DNA of 64,000 nucleotides from Malurus cyaneus samueli (taxonomy: Eukaryota; Chordata; Aves; Passeriformes; Maluridae). The stretch covers positions 53,536,517-53,600,516 of the forward strand of contig CM019218.1 in assembly GCA_009741485.1 (NCBI GenBank). The letters run 5' to 3'. The position numbers and the translations under genes are program-made. Shown piece by piece: positions 22,559 to 34,500 of this stretch (position 1 is its first letter; every line of letters begins with the position of its first letter). The notes beneath the pieces were generated by a model. It searched no databases and had not been told where the DNA came from. It saw only the letters and a program-made list of their open reading frames with translations.

Positions 22559-25500
22559 GTATGGGCTCTGCCCTCGGGCTGGGCTCCCAGCAGGGTTGGG
22601 GGAGCTGACAGAGCTCTGCAGGGGTTGAGGAAGGTCCTGGGTTCTCCAGCAGGCTGGGGGAGCTGACAGGGCTCTGCAGGGGTTGAGGAAGGTCCTGGGC
22701 TCTCAGCAGGGTTGGGGGAGCTGACAGGGGTCTGCAGGGGTTATGGAAAGTCCTGGGCTCTCAGCAGGGCTGGGGGAGCTGAGAGGGCACCTGCAGAGGT
22801 TAAGGAAGGTGGAGAGTGTGTGAGATTGCTGGGGGTGCTGAAAGGGGGCACCTGCAGAGGTGGGGTGGCGTGTGAGAGATCCTGGGTTCTCCAGCAGCAC
22901 TGGGGATACTCAAGAAGGCTCTTGCAGAGGTAAGGAAGGCAGGGGTTGTGTGTTCAGGAGATCCTGGGCTGTCCAGCAGCACTTGGGGTGCTGAGAAAGG
23001 GGGCACCTGCAGAGGTGGGGTGAGTTGTGTGAGATCCTGGGCTCTCCAGCAGTGCTGGGGATGCTCAGAGAGGGTCACTACACGGGTTAAGGAAGGTGGA
23101 AGGTGTGTGAAATCGCTGGGGGTGCTGAGAGAGGGAGCACCTGCAGAGGTTAAGGAAGGGGGAGCGTGTGTGTTCAGGAGATCCTGGGCTGTCCAGCATC
23201 TCTGGGTGTGCGCGGAGGGCACCTAGAGGTTAAGGAAGGTGGAGGTTGTGCGCGTTCAGGAGTTCCTGGTTCTCCAGCAGCACTGGGGTGCTGAGAGGGC
23301 ACTGCAGAGGTTAAGAAGGTGGGGTGTGTGAGATCCTGGGCTCTCCAGCAGCTGCTGGTGGTGCTCAGAGGGCACTGGAGGTTAAGAAGGTGGAGGTTGT
23401 GCATGTTCAGAATATCCTGGCTCTCCAGCAGCACTTGGGGTGCTCAGAGAGGGGCACCTGCAGTGGTTAAGGAAGTGGAGGGTGTAGATCCTGGGCTCTC
23501 CAGCACTCTGAGGATGCTCAGAGGGCACCTAGAGGTTAAGGAAGGTGAGGTGTGTATTCAGGAAATCCTGGGCTCTCCAGCAGCTCCTGCAGAGGTTAAG
23601 GAAAGTGGAGGCTGTGCGAGATCCTGGGTATGGAGAGAACAGAGTTGTCCCTGGTTGGGTGAGAGCTGGGTGCAGGGAGAGGGGGCGGCAGGGCTGGGAT
23701 GGGTGTGCGGGAGCTGATGTGCTGCTGGGGGTCACAGCGGCTCAGCCAGGGCGTGTGGGGAGCCTGAGGTAGCCTGGGGGGAAAATGTGGGGTGCGTGGG
23801 GCAGAGCTGAGCCGGAGAGGGCCCAGCTGAGCTGGAGAGGGCCCGGCTGAACCGAGGAGGGCCCGGCTGAACCGAGGAGGGCCCAACTGAGCCAGGGAGG
23901 GCCCGGCTGAGCCGGGGAAGGCTCAGCCAACTCCCCCTTGCTGTCTCTGCACAGACCGGCGCAGGGAAGACCTACACCATGGGCACAGGCTTCGACATGA
24001 ACATCTCGGAGGAGGAGCAGGGCATCATCCCCCGCGCCATCAGCCACCTCTTCAGCGGCATCGAGGAGCGCAGGCGGGCGGCCCAGAGCCAGGGCCTGGC
24101 CGCGCCCGAGTTCAAAGTCAGCGCCCAGTTCCTGGAGGTGGGTGCTGGGGGTCTGGGGGATGCTATGGCCCTGCCCTGTCCTTGTTTCCCTCTGTCCCAA
24201 GCCTTGGGCTCCTTGAATCCTCCCATGTCCTGGCTGGAGCTGGGGGTTTGTGCTGGTGCAGTGGAGACTCAGAGCACCAAGATGTTGTTGACCTCATCAT
24301 GGTTGCAAACTGGTGGAGGGAGAGCCCAGCATGGGGAAAGTCTTCAGGCTTGGTCCCCTGTGGATCCAGGGGCTCTGGGATGTCTCACCCCTGTCTGAGG
24401 TCAAGGATAATGTGGTTCCTGCTGCCTTGGACCAGAGTTCCCAGTGAAATAGGAGGAGAAGAAAGTGCCACTCTTGGGAAGGGTTGAGGAAGGACTGTGC
24501 TGTTTTCCATGTCCTTTGTTGCATCTCTGACCTTGAGAATGCATCTTCTCCTACCTGTCCTGGCTTCTCCTGTTCAAAAGCCTCTTCTATGAACCACTTC
24601 ATTCCCTGGAGCAGTTTGTTTTTACTGGGAAGCCCATGGACCTTTTGTGTCAGTGCAGTGTTTTTCTGGGGGTTGCTTCTGGGCTGAAAGAGCAGAGAGG
24701 AGCAATGGGAGCTGCTTTAAGGCCTCAGAGAGAAAGCACAGGGTGGTGCTGAGTTCCTGAGTGAGCTCCATCTGGTTGAGGTTGTGACCAGAGGAGATGG
24801 GCAGGGAGGGGCCCCATGCTGTGGTCCTGCCTCCAGGTGGCTTTGTTGGCCATCACATCTGGGTGTCTTCAGATGATGAGGCTCGGAGAGGACCCAGAGT
24901 CACCTCCTTGCTGGAGAAATCCTTCCCTCTTACATCTCAATCTGCAGAGCCCCTGTCAGCTCCTGCAGTGCTGTTGTGCCCTCCCTGTGCTCAGCTCTGG
25001 GGCTTCTTTTTGGGGATCCTGTGTGCTGGGACAGAAACAGGGACAATTTCCTGCCTGTCCTGAAGTCCTGTGGGGATCAAGGGGCACGTGGCCACATCAG
25101 GCACCGGTCACCAAGCCTATTGTCCTGGCAGGGGCACAGGGGCACGGCTGATCCCTGTCTTGTGACTGCACTCCTGGGAACAGGTTTAAACCTTCGGGGA
25201 GCCTGGCTGCACCTGGGGCAGCCAGGGACGGATTAGCCTGATCCCTTCTGCTGGCCAGGAGCCTGCAATCCTTGGGTGACCCAGCGCTCTGCATGGGGAT
25301 GGGGGTGCAGGAGGGTGACGTTGAGTGCTGGTAGAGGGGGGACAGGTGGCCAGGGGTGTCCCTTCAGCCCAGTGAGAGAGGATACTGCAGGGTTAAGATA
25401 GGGATGGAGTCTGCTCTGGGGCAGCAGGGTTTTCCTGCTTGTCCAGCACTCCCTGGTCCCCCTTATCCCCTTTCCACCTGGCAGAGTTGACCTCAGAGAG

Positions 25501-28500
25501 TGGGGTTTCACTGGCCAAGTGAGCCAGGGAGATCAGGAGGATGTGTGGCTCCTGGGTGTCTGCTCAGCAGAGCTGCTTGTGTGGGCCAGGGACTGGACAG
25601 GGTTGGGCACTGGAAACTGAAGCACTGTCTGACTGAGGCCAGGCTGCAGCTCAGAGCTTTGCAGGGCAGGTTCTGGAGTACCAGCCTGAGGAGGAGAGGC
25701 TCAGGGAACTGGGGGGCTCAGCCTGGAGAAAAGGAGGCTCTGGAGGGACCTTCTGGCTCTGCACAACTCCCTGACAGGAGGGTGGGGCCAGCTGGGGGTC
25801 AAACTCTGCTCCCAGAAACAGGGACAGGACAAGAGGAAATGGCCTCAAGTTGTGCCAGCTGAGGTTTAGATTGGATAGTAGGAAAAATTTCTTCCCTGAA
25901 AGGGTGGTCAGGCATTGGCACAGCTGCCCAGGGCAGCAGTGGACTCACCATCCCTGGAAATGTTCAGAAGATGTGTGGGTATGGCACTTGGGAAGATGTT
26001 TTACTGATGAACATGGCAGTGCTGGGGGAATGGTTGGGCTTGATTATCTCAGAGGGCTTTTCCAGCCTGAAGGATTCCGTGATCCTGTTCATCATCTCCT
26101 CTCTGCATCCACGTGCTTGTGCCTCCTCTCCTACCCTTGCACACACCCCAGCTCCCCAGCTCAGCCTTGCACACACGTGTGAGCACACAAGCCTCCCCAG
26201 CAAGGTGCCAGGGGGCAGCTCTTGCCAGTCCTGTGTCACCCTGTGCCCACTGCCCCCTGCTCAGCTCTACAACGAGGAGATCCTGGACCTGTTTGACAGC
26301 ACCCGCGACCCCGAGGCACGGCACCGCAAATCCAACATCAAAATCCACGAGGATGCCAGCGGGAGCATCTACACCACGGGGGTCACGTCACGCCTCATCA
26401 GCTCACAGGATGAGGTGGGTGCAGGGCAGGGCAGGCACGGAGCAGGGGGGGCATCTGGGTGCCACTGGCCAGGATGTGCTGGGTGGGGACAGCTCGGAGC
26501 GGGGAGATCTCTCCCAGCATGGGACAGTGCAGTGCCAGGGGTGTTCTGGAACAAGTCAGTGTGCCCACTGAGCTGCACAGGGTCTGTCCTGGCTCCCCAG
26601 AAGGGTGCTTTGAGGTTTCCTTGCCTGCCTGGTGTCGTTGTAGCTGATCCAGTGCCTCAAGCAAGGAGCTCTGTCCCGCACCACCGCCAGCACGCAGATG
26701 AATGTGCAGAGCTCCCGCTCCCACGCCATCTTCACCATTTACCTGTGCCAGACCAGAGTGTGTGCCCGCCCGGAGCTGGTGAGATGGTCCTGCCTCATGG
26801 CCAGGCTCTTCCTGGGTTCCATATCTGGGTGATGCATGAAGTTCCCTGGGGAAGGGGAGAGGGTCTGAAGTCTGGCAAAGAGAAGGAGGGGCTTTTCTGT
26901 CTGCTTTCCAATCACAGCCAGCAGTAGGATTTAATGGGAGCTGAGGGTGAGCTGATCCAAGGCAGGATGGCTCAGAGCAAGCTGCTCTTGGGGTCCTGTC
27001 CCCACCTCTGAAGGGCTGGGTACAGAGGGTGAATGCTCAGGCTCCCACTGAGTGAAGCCAAGGAAGCTCCTGCGTGCTCCTATCTGGGGTGGTGACCCTT
27101 CACATGTCCCTGGCTGCAGGTGACTGGGGAGGTGACCAGCATTCTGGATGGATCCCAGCCCACCACGGAGTATGAGACCTTGACGGCCAAGTTTCACTTT
27201 GTGGACCTGGCTGGCTCGGAGAGGCTGAAGCGGACGGGAGCGACGGGCGAGAGAGCCAAGGAAGGGATCTCCATCAACTGCGGGCTGGTATGGCAGGGGC
27301 AGGGCAGGGCCTGCCTGGGGGGAGCCTGGAACACTTCTGGGTCTTGGTCAGAGCTACCCTGGGCTGTTGGGGTGCTGCTGTCTTGGCTTTGGGGTTTGTG
27401 CTGCCCATGCCTGATGGTGAGAATATGCACAGTGCCCGTGGTGAGAGCAGAACTGTGCTGCCAGAGGACAATTGTGCTGTGGGGAGGGTGCAGCAGGGCA
27501 CAGGTCCCAAAAGGGTGAGATCTGCTCATGGGAGCTAAAAAACCCACTGTGGGACTTTATGCTGCTTGTCAGGGGAGAGAGGCACAGCCCAGGCAGAGGG
27601 AAGCACCATGTCTTCCCCCTGTGCAGCCCAGATCTGATGTGCTGGCTACAGGGCAGCTGTGTCCTCAGCCAGGGCTGAATCGGGGGGGCTTCCCTTTGTG
27701 TTGGCAGCTGGCCTTGGGGAATGTCATCAGTGCCCTTGGGGACCAGAGCAAGAAGGTGGTGCACGTGCCCTACCGCGACTCCAAACTCACCCGCCTGCTG
27801 CAGGACTCCCTCGGGGGCAACAGGTAAGGGGGTCCCGGGGGGGCTGACACCCTGCAGATGGGGCTGAGGGGCTCTGGAGCTGTGTAGGAGCTGTCTCAGG
27901 ACACTGGTGGCTGCCTGCTGGGGTGGGGATGCCTTCTTCCAGGCACTTTGCAAATAAAGACTGTGGCTCCTCGTTAGCCTCGGGTGCGATTAGCGGCTTT
28001 GGCAGAACCAGTTGGTGCAAAACCTTCCTGAGTCCTCACAGATCTGGGACTTGGCAAGTGGTGGTGCCCAGCGTGGGATGAATTGAATTCCCTCCCTCTT
28101 CCCCAGACAGGGGAGGCTTTCAGGGAGGGCTGCCTTTGCTTGGTGCTGTGTGATGTGCATGAGGGGACTCGTGGGTGCTCCGGCTCTGGCAGGGATGAAC
28201 CCAGTTTATACCTTGGTTTTAAAGCACAGAAGGGCTCCCATTGAGGATGGGTGCTGGGGTGATGGCTGAGAGCTGGGTTTCCACCCTGCTGGGCTGCTGG
28301 ACAGTGCAGGGACCACCTTTGACCCTGCCTTGCATCCCCAAGCCAAACCATCATGATCGCCTGCGTGAGCCCCTCGGACCGGGATTTCATGGAGACCCTG
28401 AACACGCTCAAGTACGCCAACCGGGCTCGCAACATCAAGAACAAAGTGGTGGTGAACCAGGACAAGACAAGCCAGCAGATCAGCGCCCTGCGTGCCGAGA

Positions 28501-31500
28501 TCGCCCGGCTGCAGATGGAGCTGATGGAGTACAAAGCAGTGAGTGACCCCATGTCCTGCTGTGACCCCGGCCAGCGAGGGGAGCCCGGGCAGCTGCTTGT
28601 TCACTGCCCCACCAGGGCAATGGGGGAGAGAGTTGGAGGAGTAATAGTGAGAAAATTTGTTGGTTTCGGTAGCCAAGGAATTCATTCTCCATGTCCTGTC
28701 ACAGGGACGTGTTTGGCCGTCCCCAGCCCGAGCAGTGACTTGGGACAACAACCCAGACATCCCCTGTTCTTCCTTTTTTCTTTATATGCTGAGCATGTCG
28801 TCACATGCTCTGGGATATCCCTGTGATCACTGAGGGACAGTTTTCGTGGCTGTGTCCCCCCAGTGGCGAGTCAGGGTGAGGGACAGAGCAGCCCTTGGCT
28901 CAGCAGGAGCTAAATCAGCCGTGTGGGATTGGTGCTGATTTCAGCCCAGATCCCAAACACAGCACTACACAAAGCTGCTGTGAGGAAAATTAACTCCACC
29001 AAAGGCAAGCCCTGCTGAGAGAGCAACCCTGGTGAAGGGTGCAGACTATTGCAGAAAGCTCCCTCCTTGTGTTTGAATTGGGGCAGGTTTAGTGGGACAG
29101 ACCCTCCTGCCTCCCACCCCTGCCCCTATGGATAAGGTGACTCCTAGGAGGGGTCAGGAGGCTTAAGAAACGGGGTCTCAGCTCCTGCCTGCCAAAGCAG
29201 GACCTTGGCCGGGTTGTGGGGATGGTAGGGAGGGAGAAGCCCTGAAGCATCTCCCACCCTCTGCCTGTTCAGCTCAGACTCCCTTGGTCCCCAGGTTTGT
29301 CCCTGCTTTCGTGTCTGCAGTTGCCCAGGGATGCAGTGGTGGGTCCCTGTGTCCCACCCTGCACTCAGGGTGTCCCTCATGTCCCCCCAGGGCAAGCGGG
29401 TGATCGGGGAGGATGGCGCCGAGGGCTACAGTGACCTGTTCCGTGAGAACGCCATGCTGCAGAAGGAGAACAGCGCCCTGCGCATGCGTGTCAAGGCCAT
29501 GCAGGAGGCCATCGACGCCATCAACAGCAGGGTCACCTACCTCATGAGCCAGGAGGCCAACCTGATGCTGGCCAAAGCAGGTGAGCCTGGGCTGGGGGGT
29601 GGCATGGAGGGTCAGCTCGGGCAGCAGCTGGGGCTGGTCCAGCCTGTGCGTGCCCCTGACCCTCCTGTGCCTCTGCCACTGCAGGGGACGGCAACGAAGC
29701 CATTGGAACCCTCATCCAGAACTACATCCGGGAGATCGAGGAGCTGAGGTGAGTGGGCACATGGCTGGTCGGTCACTGGGGTCCCTTGTCAGGCTCTGAG
29801 GTGGGTGGCTCTCACAGCTCGGTGCCTCAGCCTTGATGGCACTGCTGCTATATGGGGTTGAAGGAGGTCCAGCCTTGGTGCCAGGCAGTGTTTTGGCAGT
29901 TGTTGTCCTTGGCGTGAGCATTGATGGAAAGGGAGATCCTGTTTGGAGTACCTGGGGTCTTCCAGGGTCTGCTGCCTCCCCAAGTTGGTCCATGCCAGTC
30001 TGGTGCATGATCCTGGTGCCCTGTCCAGCAGTGTTTGGCTTTCTGACCCATCATCGGTGTGAATGGCTTAGTAGTGACTGTCCCTGGCTCACACCACCCA
30101 AGCACATCACCTTCAGTCTGTAGAAGATTCTGGGAGACTTTAGAGCCCCATCCACTACCTAAAGGAGGCTTGTAAGAAAGAGGGAGAGCGCTGGATTATT
30201 TTTTTTTTTTTATGTGGACAGATATTGATAGGACAAGGGGCAATGGCTTTAAACCAAAAGTGGAGAGATTTAGATCAGAAGTTAGGAAGAAATTCTTCCC
30301 TGTGAGGGTGTTGAGGCACTGGCATAGTGTGCCTGAAGCAGCTGTGGTTATCCCATCCGTTCAAGTAGATGGAGCTTGGAGGAGCCTGGTCTAGTGGAAG
30401 GTGGATGGGATGAGATGAGGTTTGAGCTCCCTTCTGACCCAATCCATTCCGTGATTCTAAATCCAGACAAGATCCCCTCCTCTGGGGTGGTGGGATGGCC
30501 CCTCTGACTGCATCCTGTTCCCACTCCAGGACGAAGCTCCTGGAGAGCGAGTCCATGAACGAGTCCCTGCGCCGCAGCCTCTCACGCGCCTCTGCCCGGG
30601 CCCCCTACGCCATGGGCTCCTCTCCGGCCGCTGGCCTGGCTGGGCTCTGCAGCCCCGCGGCCCCACTGGACACTGAGGCCTCCGACGTGCTCCGCCGGGC
30701 CAAGCAGGACCTGGAGCGCCTCAAGAAGAAGGAGCGGAGGCAGCAGAGGAAGAGGTGAAGGCAGCTGCTGTGAGAGGTTGGGAAGGGGAGGCTGTGTGAT
30801 GTGTGTCTGTCCTTGTGGGGTTGGGTGCCCTGTTTCCCCTATCAGACTGGACACCTGGGCTCCCCTCCCAGTCCTGCCTTACCTTTGGTCTCCTTTTTAC
30901 CCATCACAAATTCCTGAGGCTGTTTGCCCCAAAGGGTCCAAAAGCAGGAGCGGGGTTGGTCCTGGCAGAACTCATTTCTGGCCTTTCTCATGCTGGGCCT
31001 CACCAGCCCCTCTCTGTTCCCCCCAGCCCAGAGAAGGAGGCGTTTAAGAAGAGGCAGAAACTGCAGCAGGACAATGGGGAGGAGACGGATGAGAACGAGG
31101 TGGAAGAGGTGAGTGAGCACTGTGCTCACACTTCAGGGGTGTCTGGGTGGGAAGAATTGTCATTGCCACTCGTGGCACAGGGAACAAACTCAGCCTGGCC
31201 CTGGAGGAGGCTGGAAGGGTCATTTTGATAAGGACTGCATGCTGGAGCAGTGAGGAGATTGGATACTTCCCAGTCAGCCCTGCTGTAGAATGAGGACCCC
31301 ACATTTTTGGGGGCTTGGTTTTGATCAGCATTGATGGTGAGGGGTTGGGCAATGCAGGGCTGCTCGGCTGGGGAGGGATGGATGCAAGAATCAATGGGTC
31401 AGATTGCTGCTGCTGTCAACAGTGTGTGCTGGGGGTCCAGAAATGGACATCCTGTGTCCCTGGGCATCCTGTGTGGGGAGCTGTGGGACCCCTGGGGGGA

Positions 31501-34500
31501 CTGTGGGACATGTGGGGAGCTGTGGGACCCCTGGGGGGACTGTGGGACACCTGAGGGGTTGTGGGACCCCTGGGGGGACTGTGGGACACCTGAGGGGTTG
31601 TGGGACACCTGGGGGGGCTGTGGGACACCTTGGGGGCTGTGGGACACTTGGGGGGGCTGTGGCCCTTTGCTGTAGGGTGAGCTCAGGTCTGGAGGAATGA
31701 GAAGCAGCAGGGAGAAGGACAAACCATCCTGCTGGCTGAGATGAGGCATTTATCCCTTAGGAGGAGGAAGAACAGGACGAGAGTGGCTGTGAGGAGGAGG
31801 ATGGGCGTGAGGATGAAGATGAGGACTCGGGCAGCGAAGAGAGCCTGGTGGACTCAGACTCAGACGCAGAGGAGAAGGGTAAAGGGGAGATCTACGTACA
31901 GCTGTGGGCACAAGGGGGGCATTTGCTGGTGTCTCTGGCTGTGAGCTCTGCTCCTGGGCAGGCAAAGGTCACCTTGTCACAAAGACCCCGAACCCCTCTG
32001 CTCTGTGGGATTTGGATGAACCCCAGGGTGGGTGCAGTGCCCTTTGGGTTCCTCTGCCCTCTCCTGGTGCTGTGGCTCAGCGAGGCCATGGATGCTCCCC
32101 CATCCCTCCCAGCCTGACTCTCTCCCCTGCCTCCAGCCGTGAATTTCCAGGCCGACTTGGCGGATCTGACCTGCGAGATTGAGATCAAGCAGAAGCTGAT
32201 TGATGAGCTGGAGAACAGCCAGCGGCGTTTGCAGACCCTCAAGCACCAGTACGAGGAGAAGCTGATCCTGCTGCAGAACAAGATTCGGGACACGCAACTG
32301 GAGCGGGACCGGGTCCTGCAAAACCTCAGTGAGAGCCACCTCCCCTGTGGGATCCCATCCCTGCAGAGTCAGGCCCCAGCTCCAACCCAGCTAACTCTGA
32401 GTCAAAGCACACATCCTGGCTCTGGTAGAGCTTTGCCATCCCCTGCCTCTGCTGGAATCCCTGGCACCCCCAGGACTCTGCTTGCCTTGCCACAGGAGCA
32501 GCACCAGTCAGCTGCATGGCTTTGGACCCTGCTGGTGCTGCAGAGGGATGGCAAGGCCAAGCCTCTTCCAGTCTTGAGCACCTGATGAGCTGTGGGGACT
32601 CCTGGGGAAACTGAGGGGTGAAAGACCCAGTGGTGGGGCTGATCTCCAGGCTTTAATGGGACAGAGTCACCCATAGGTGTGGCTGAGTTCTGCTCAGCCC
32701 AACCTCTGTATCTCACTCTGTGCTGAGCTTTTCCAGTGGGTATTCCCACTTCCCAGAGGGGTGAGGAGGGGCACCAGTTCCCAGAGGGGTGAGGGGGGCT
32801 CTGATGGGGCAGGGGTGCCTGCAGGCGGGGTGTGAGGCTGAAGGAGGATCCTGGGGTGCCACGTCCAATGCGAGCCCTCTCCTCACCTGCCAGGCACCAT
32901 GGAGTGCTACACCGAGGAGAAGGCCAACAAGATCAAAGCAGACTACGAGAAGAGGCTGAAGGAGATGAACAGGGACCTGCAGAAGCTGCAGGCAGCTCAG
33001 AAGGAACACGCTCGCCTGCTCAAGAACCAGTCCCGTTACGAGCGGGAGCTGCGCAAGCTGCAGGCAGAAGTGGCCGAGATGAAGAAGGCAAAGGTACCTG
33101 GACATACCACGGCAGGGGGGAATCACCTGGGCAAGCCTGGCTTCCACTTGGAGCGGTGTTTTCCACTCTGATGGCATGTGCAGAGCAGCTGCCTGCTGGG
33201 TGGGTGCCCCAGGACACGCGTGGAAAGGGTGGGTGCTCCAGGACATGGGCAGAGGGTGGTGGTGTTGCCTTGAAAGGCCAGTTTTTAATAATGACATAGA
33301 CACGGTTAAGGGGATAAAAGGGTTTTATTTCGGTATTTGGGATCCCAGGTGCACAACTTGATGGCAGAATGCACACTCATGTACAGCACGGATACAAGTT
33401 TTATAGGTTTCAGGAATTAGCTTATCTATCGAGGATTCTCTAATAAGAAACTTCACAAATGCAGTAATGTCTCCCTATTTTAATGAATCTTTTCCTAGAC
33501 GAGGCTAGAGCCTAGTTTACACAAGATGTTCTAGAGAGAAGGCTTCACCCAAGGCTGGAGCTTCAGTTTTAAGATAGCACAGGGTACACTGATTCTTTCT
33601 TGAGGATGTTTGGTTTCTCTGCCCAGTAGAACTCCTAAACTAAGCTGGAATATCAAGCTTCAGGAATTACAAACATGTGGGCTAAGGGGTACAGGCATAG
33701 AGGGTACAGAAAGCGTAAAAAGGAAAAGCAAAAATCATCAGGCATCAGTGGGTGCTCCAGGACAGGGGACACACATGAGGGTGGTGGGTTTCCAGGACAC
33801 ACTTGGAGTGTGGTGGGTGCCCCAGGACACACTCGGAGGGTGGTGGGTGCCCCAGGACACACACAGAGGGTGGTGGGTGTCCCAGAACAGGCAGCACACG
33901 CAGAGCCCTCTGTTGCAGGTGGCACTGATGAAGCAGATGCGGGAGGAGCAGCAGCGGCGGCGGCTGGCAGAGACCAAACGGAACCGGGAGATCGCACAGC
34001 TCAAGAAGGAGCAGCGCCGGCAGGAGGTGAGAGCTTGGTGTCACCTGCCACCAATGCAGGGGGCTGGCACTGCTGGGGAGGTGGCCTTTGTCCTGCTCTG
34101 GCACTCCAGGTGCTCAGAGATGAAGCTTGGTGCCCTCCTGCACTCAGGGCCTCGCTGGAGCCTGCACGGTTCGAGCAAAGCACAGCTGGCTGAGCGGCTC
34201 CCAAAGTCTTCCTTCAGCTCCTGATGCAGCTGTGGGAGGGGAAAATGTGCAACCAGAGCCAGGTCAAGGCTGGGATCCTGCTCATTGTTAGGAGTGAGAT
34301 TGTTTGTGCCAAAGGGAGCAGTGGGACTGCGGTCACCACTGGGCTGGACCTCAGGGGTGTCCTTTTCTTTCTCTCTCATGCAGTTCCAGATCAGGGCTCT
34401 GGAGTCTCAGAAGCGGCAGCAGGAAATAGTGCTGCGGAGGAAAACCCAGGAGGTGAGGGAAGGGTTTCCATATCCTTCCACACAGCCCCCACCTCCCATG

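Noticed and set aside
27953..27958. AATAAA in intron 7 as a KIF21B alternative poly(A) site
   Set aside because: A single hexamer is common by chance. There is no supporting downstream GU-rich element, and truncation in the motor domain would not make a useful protein.
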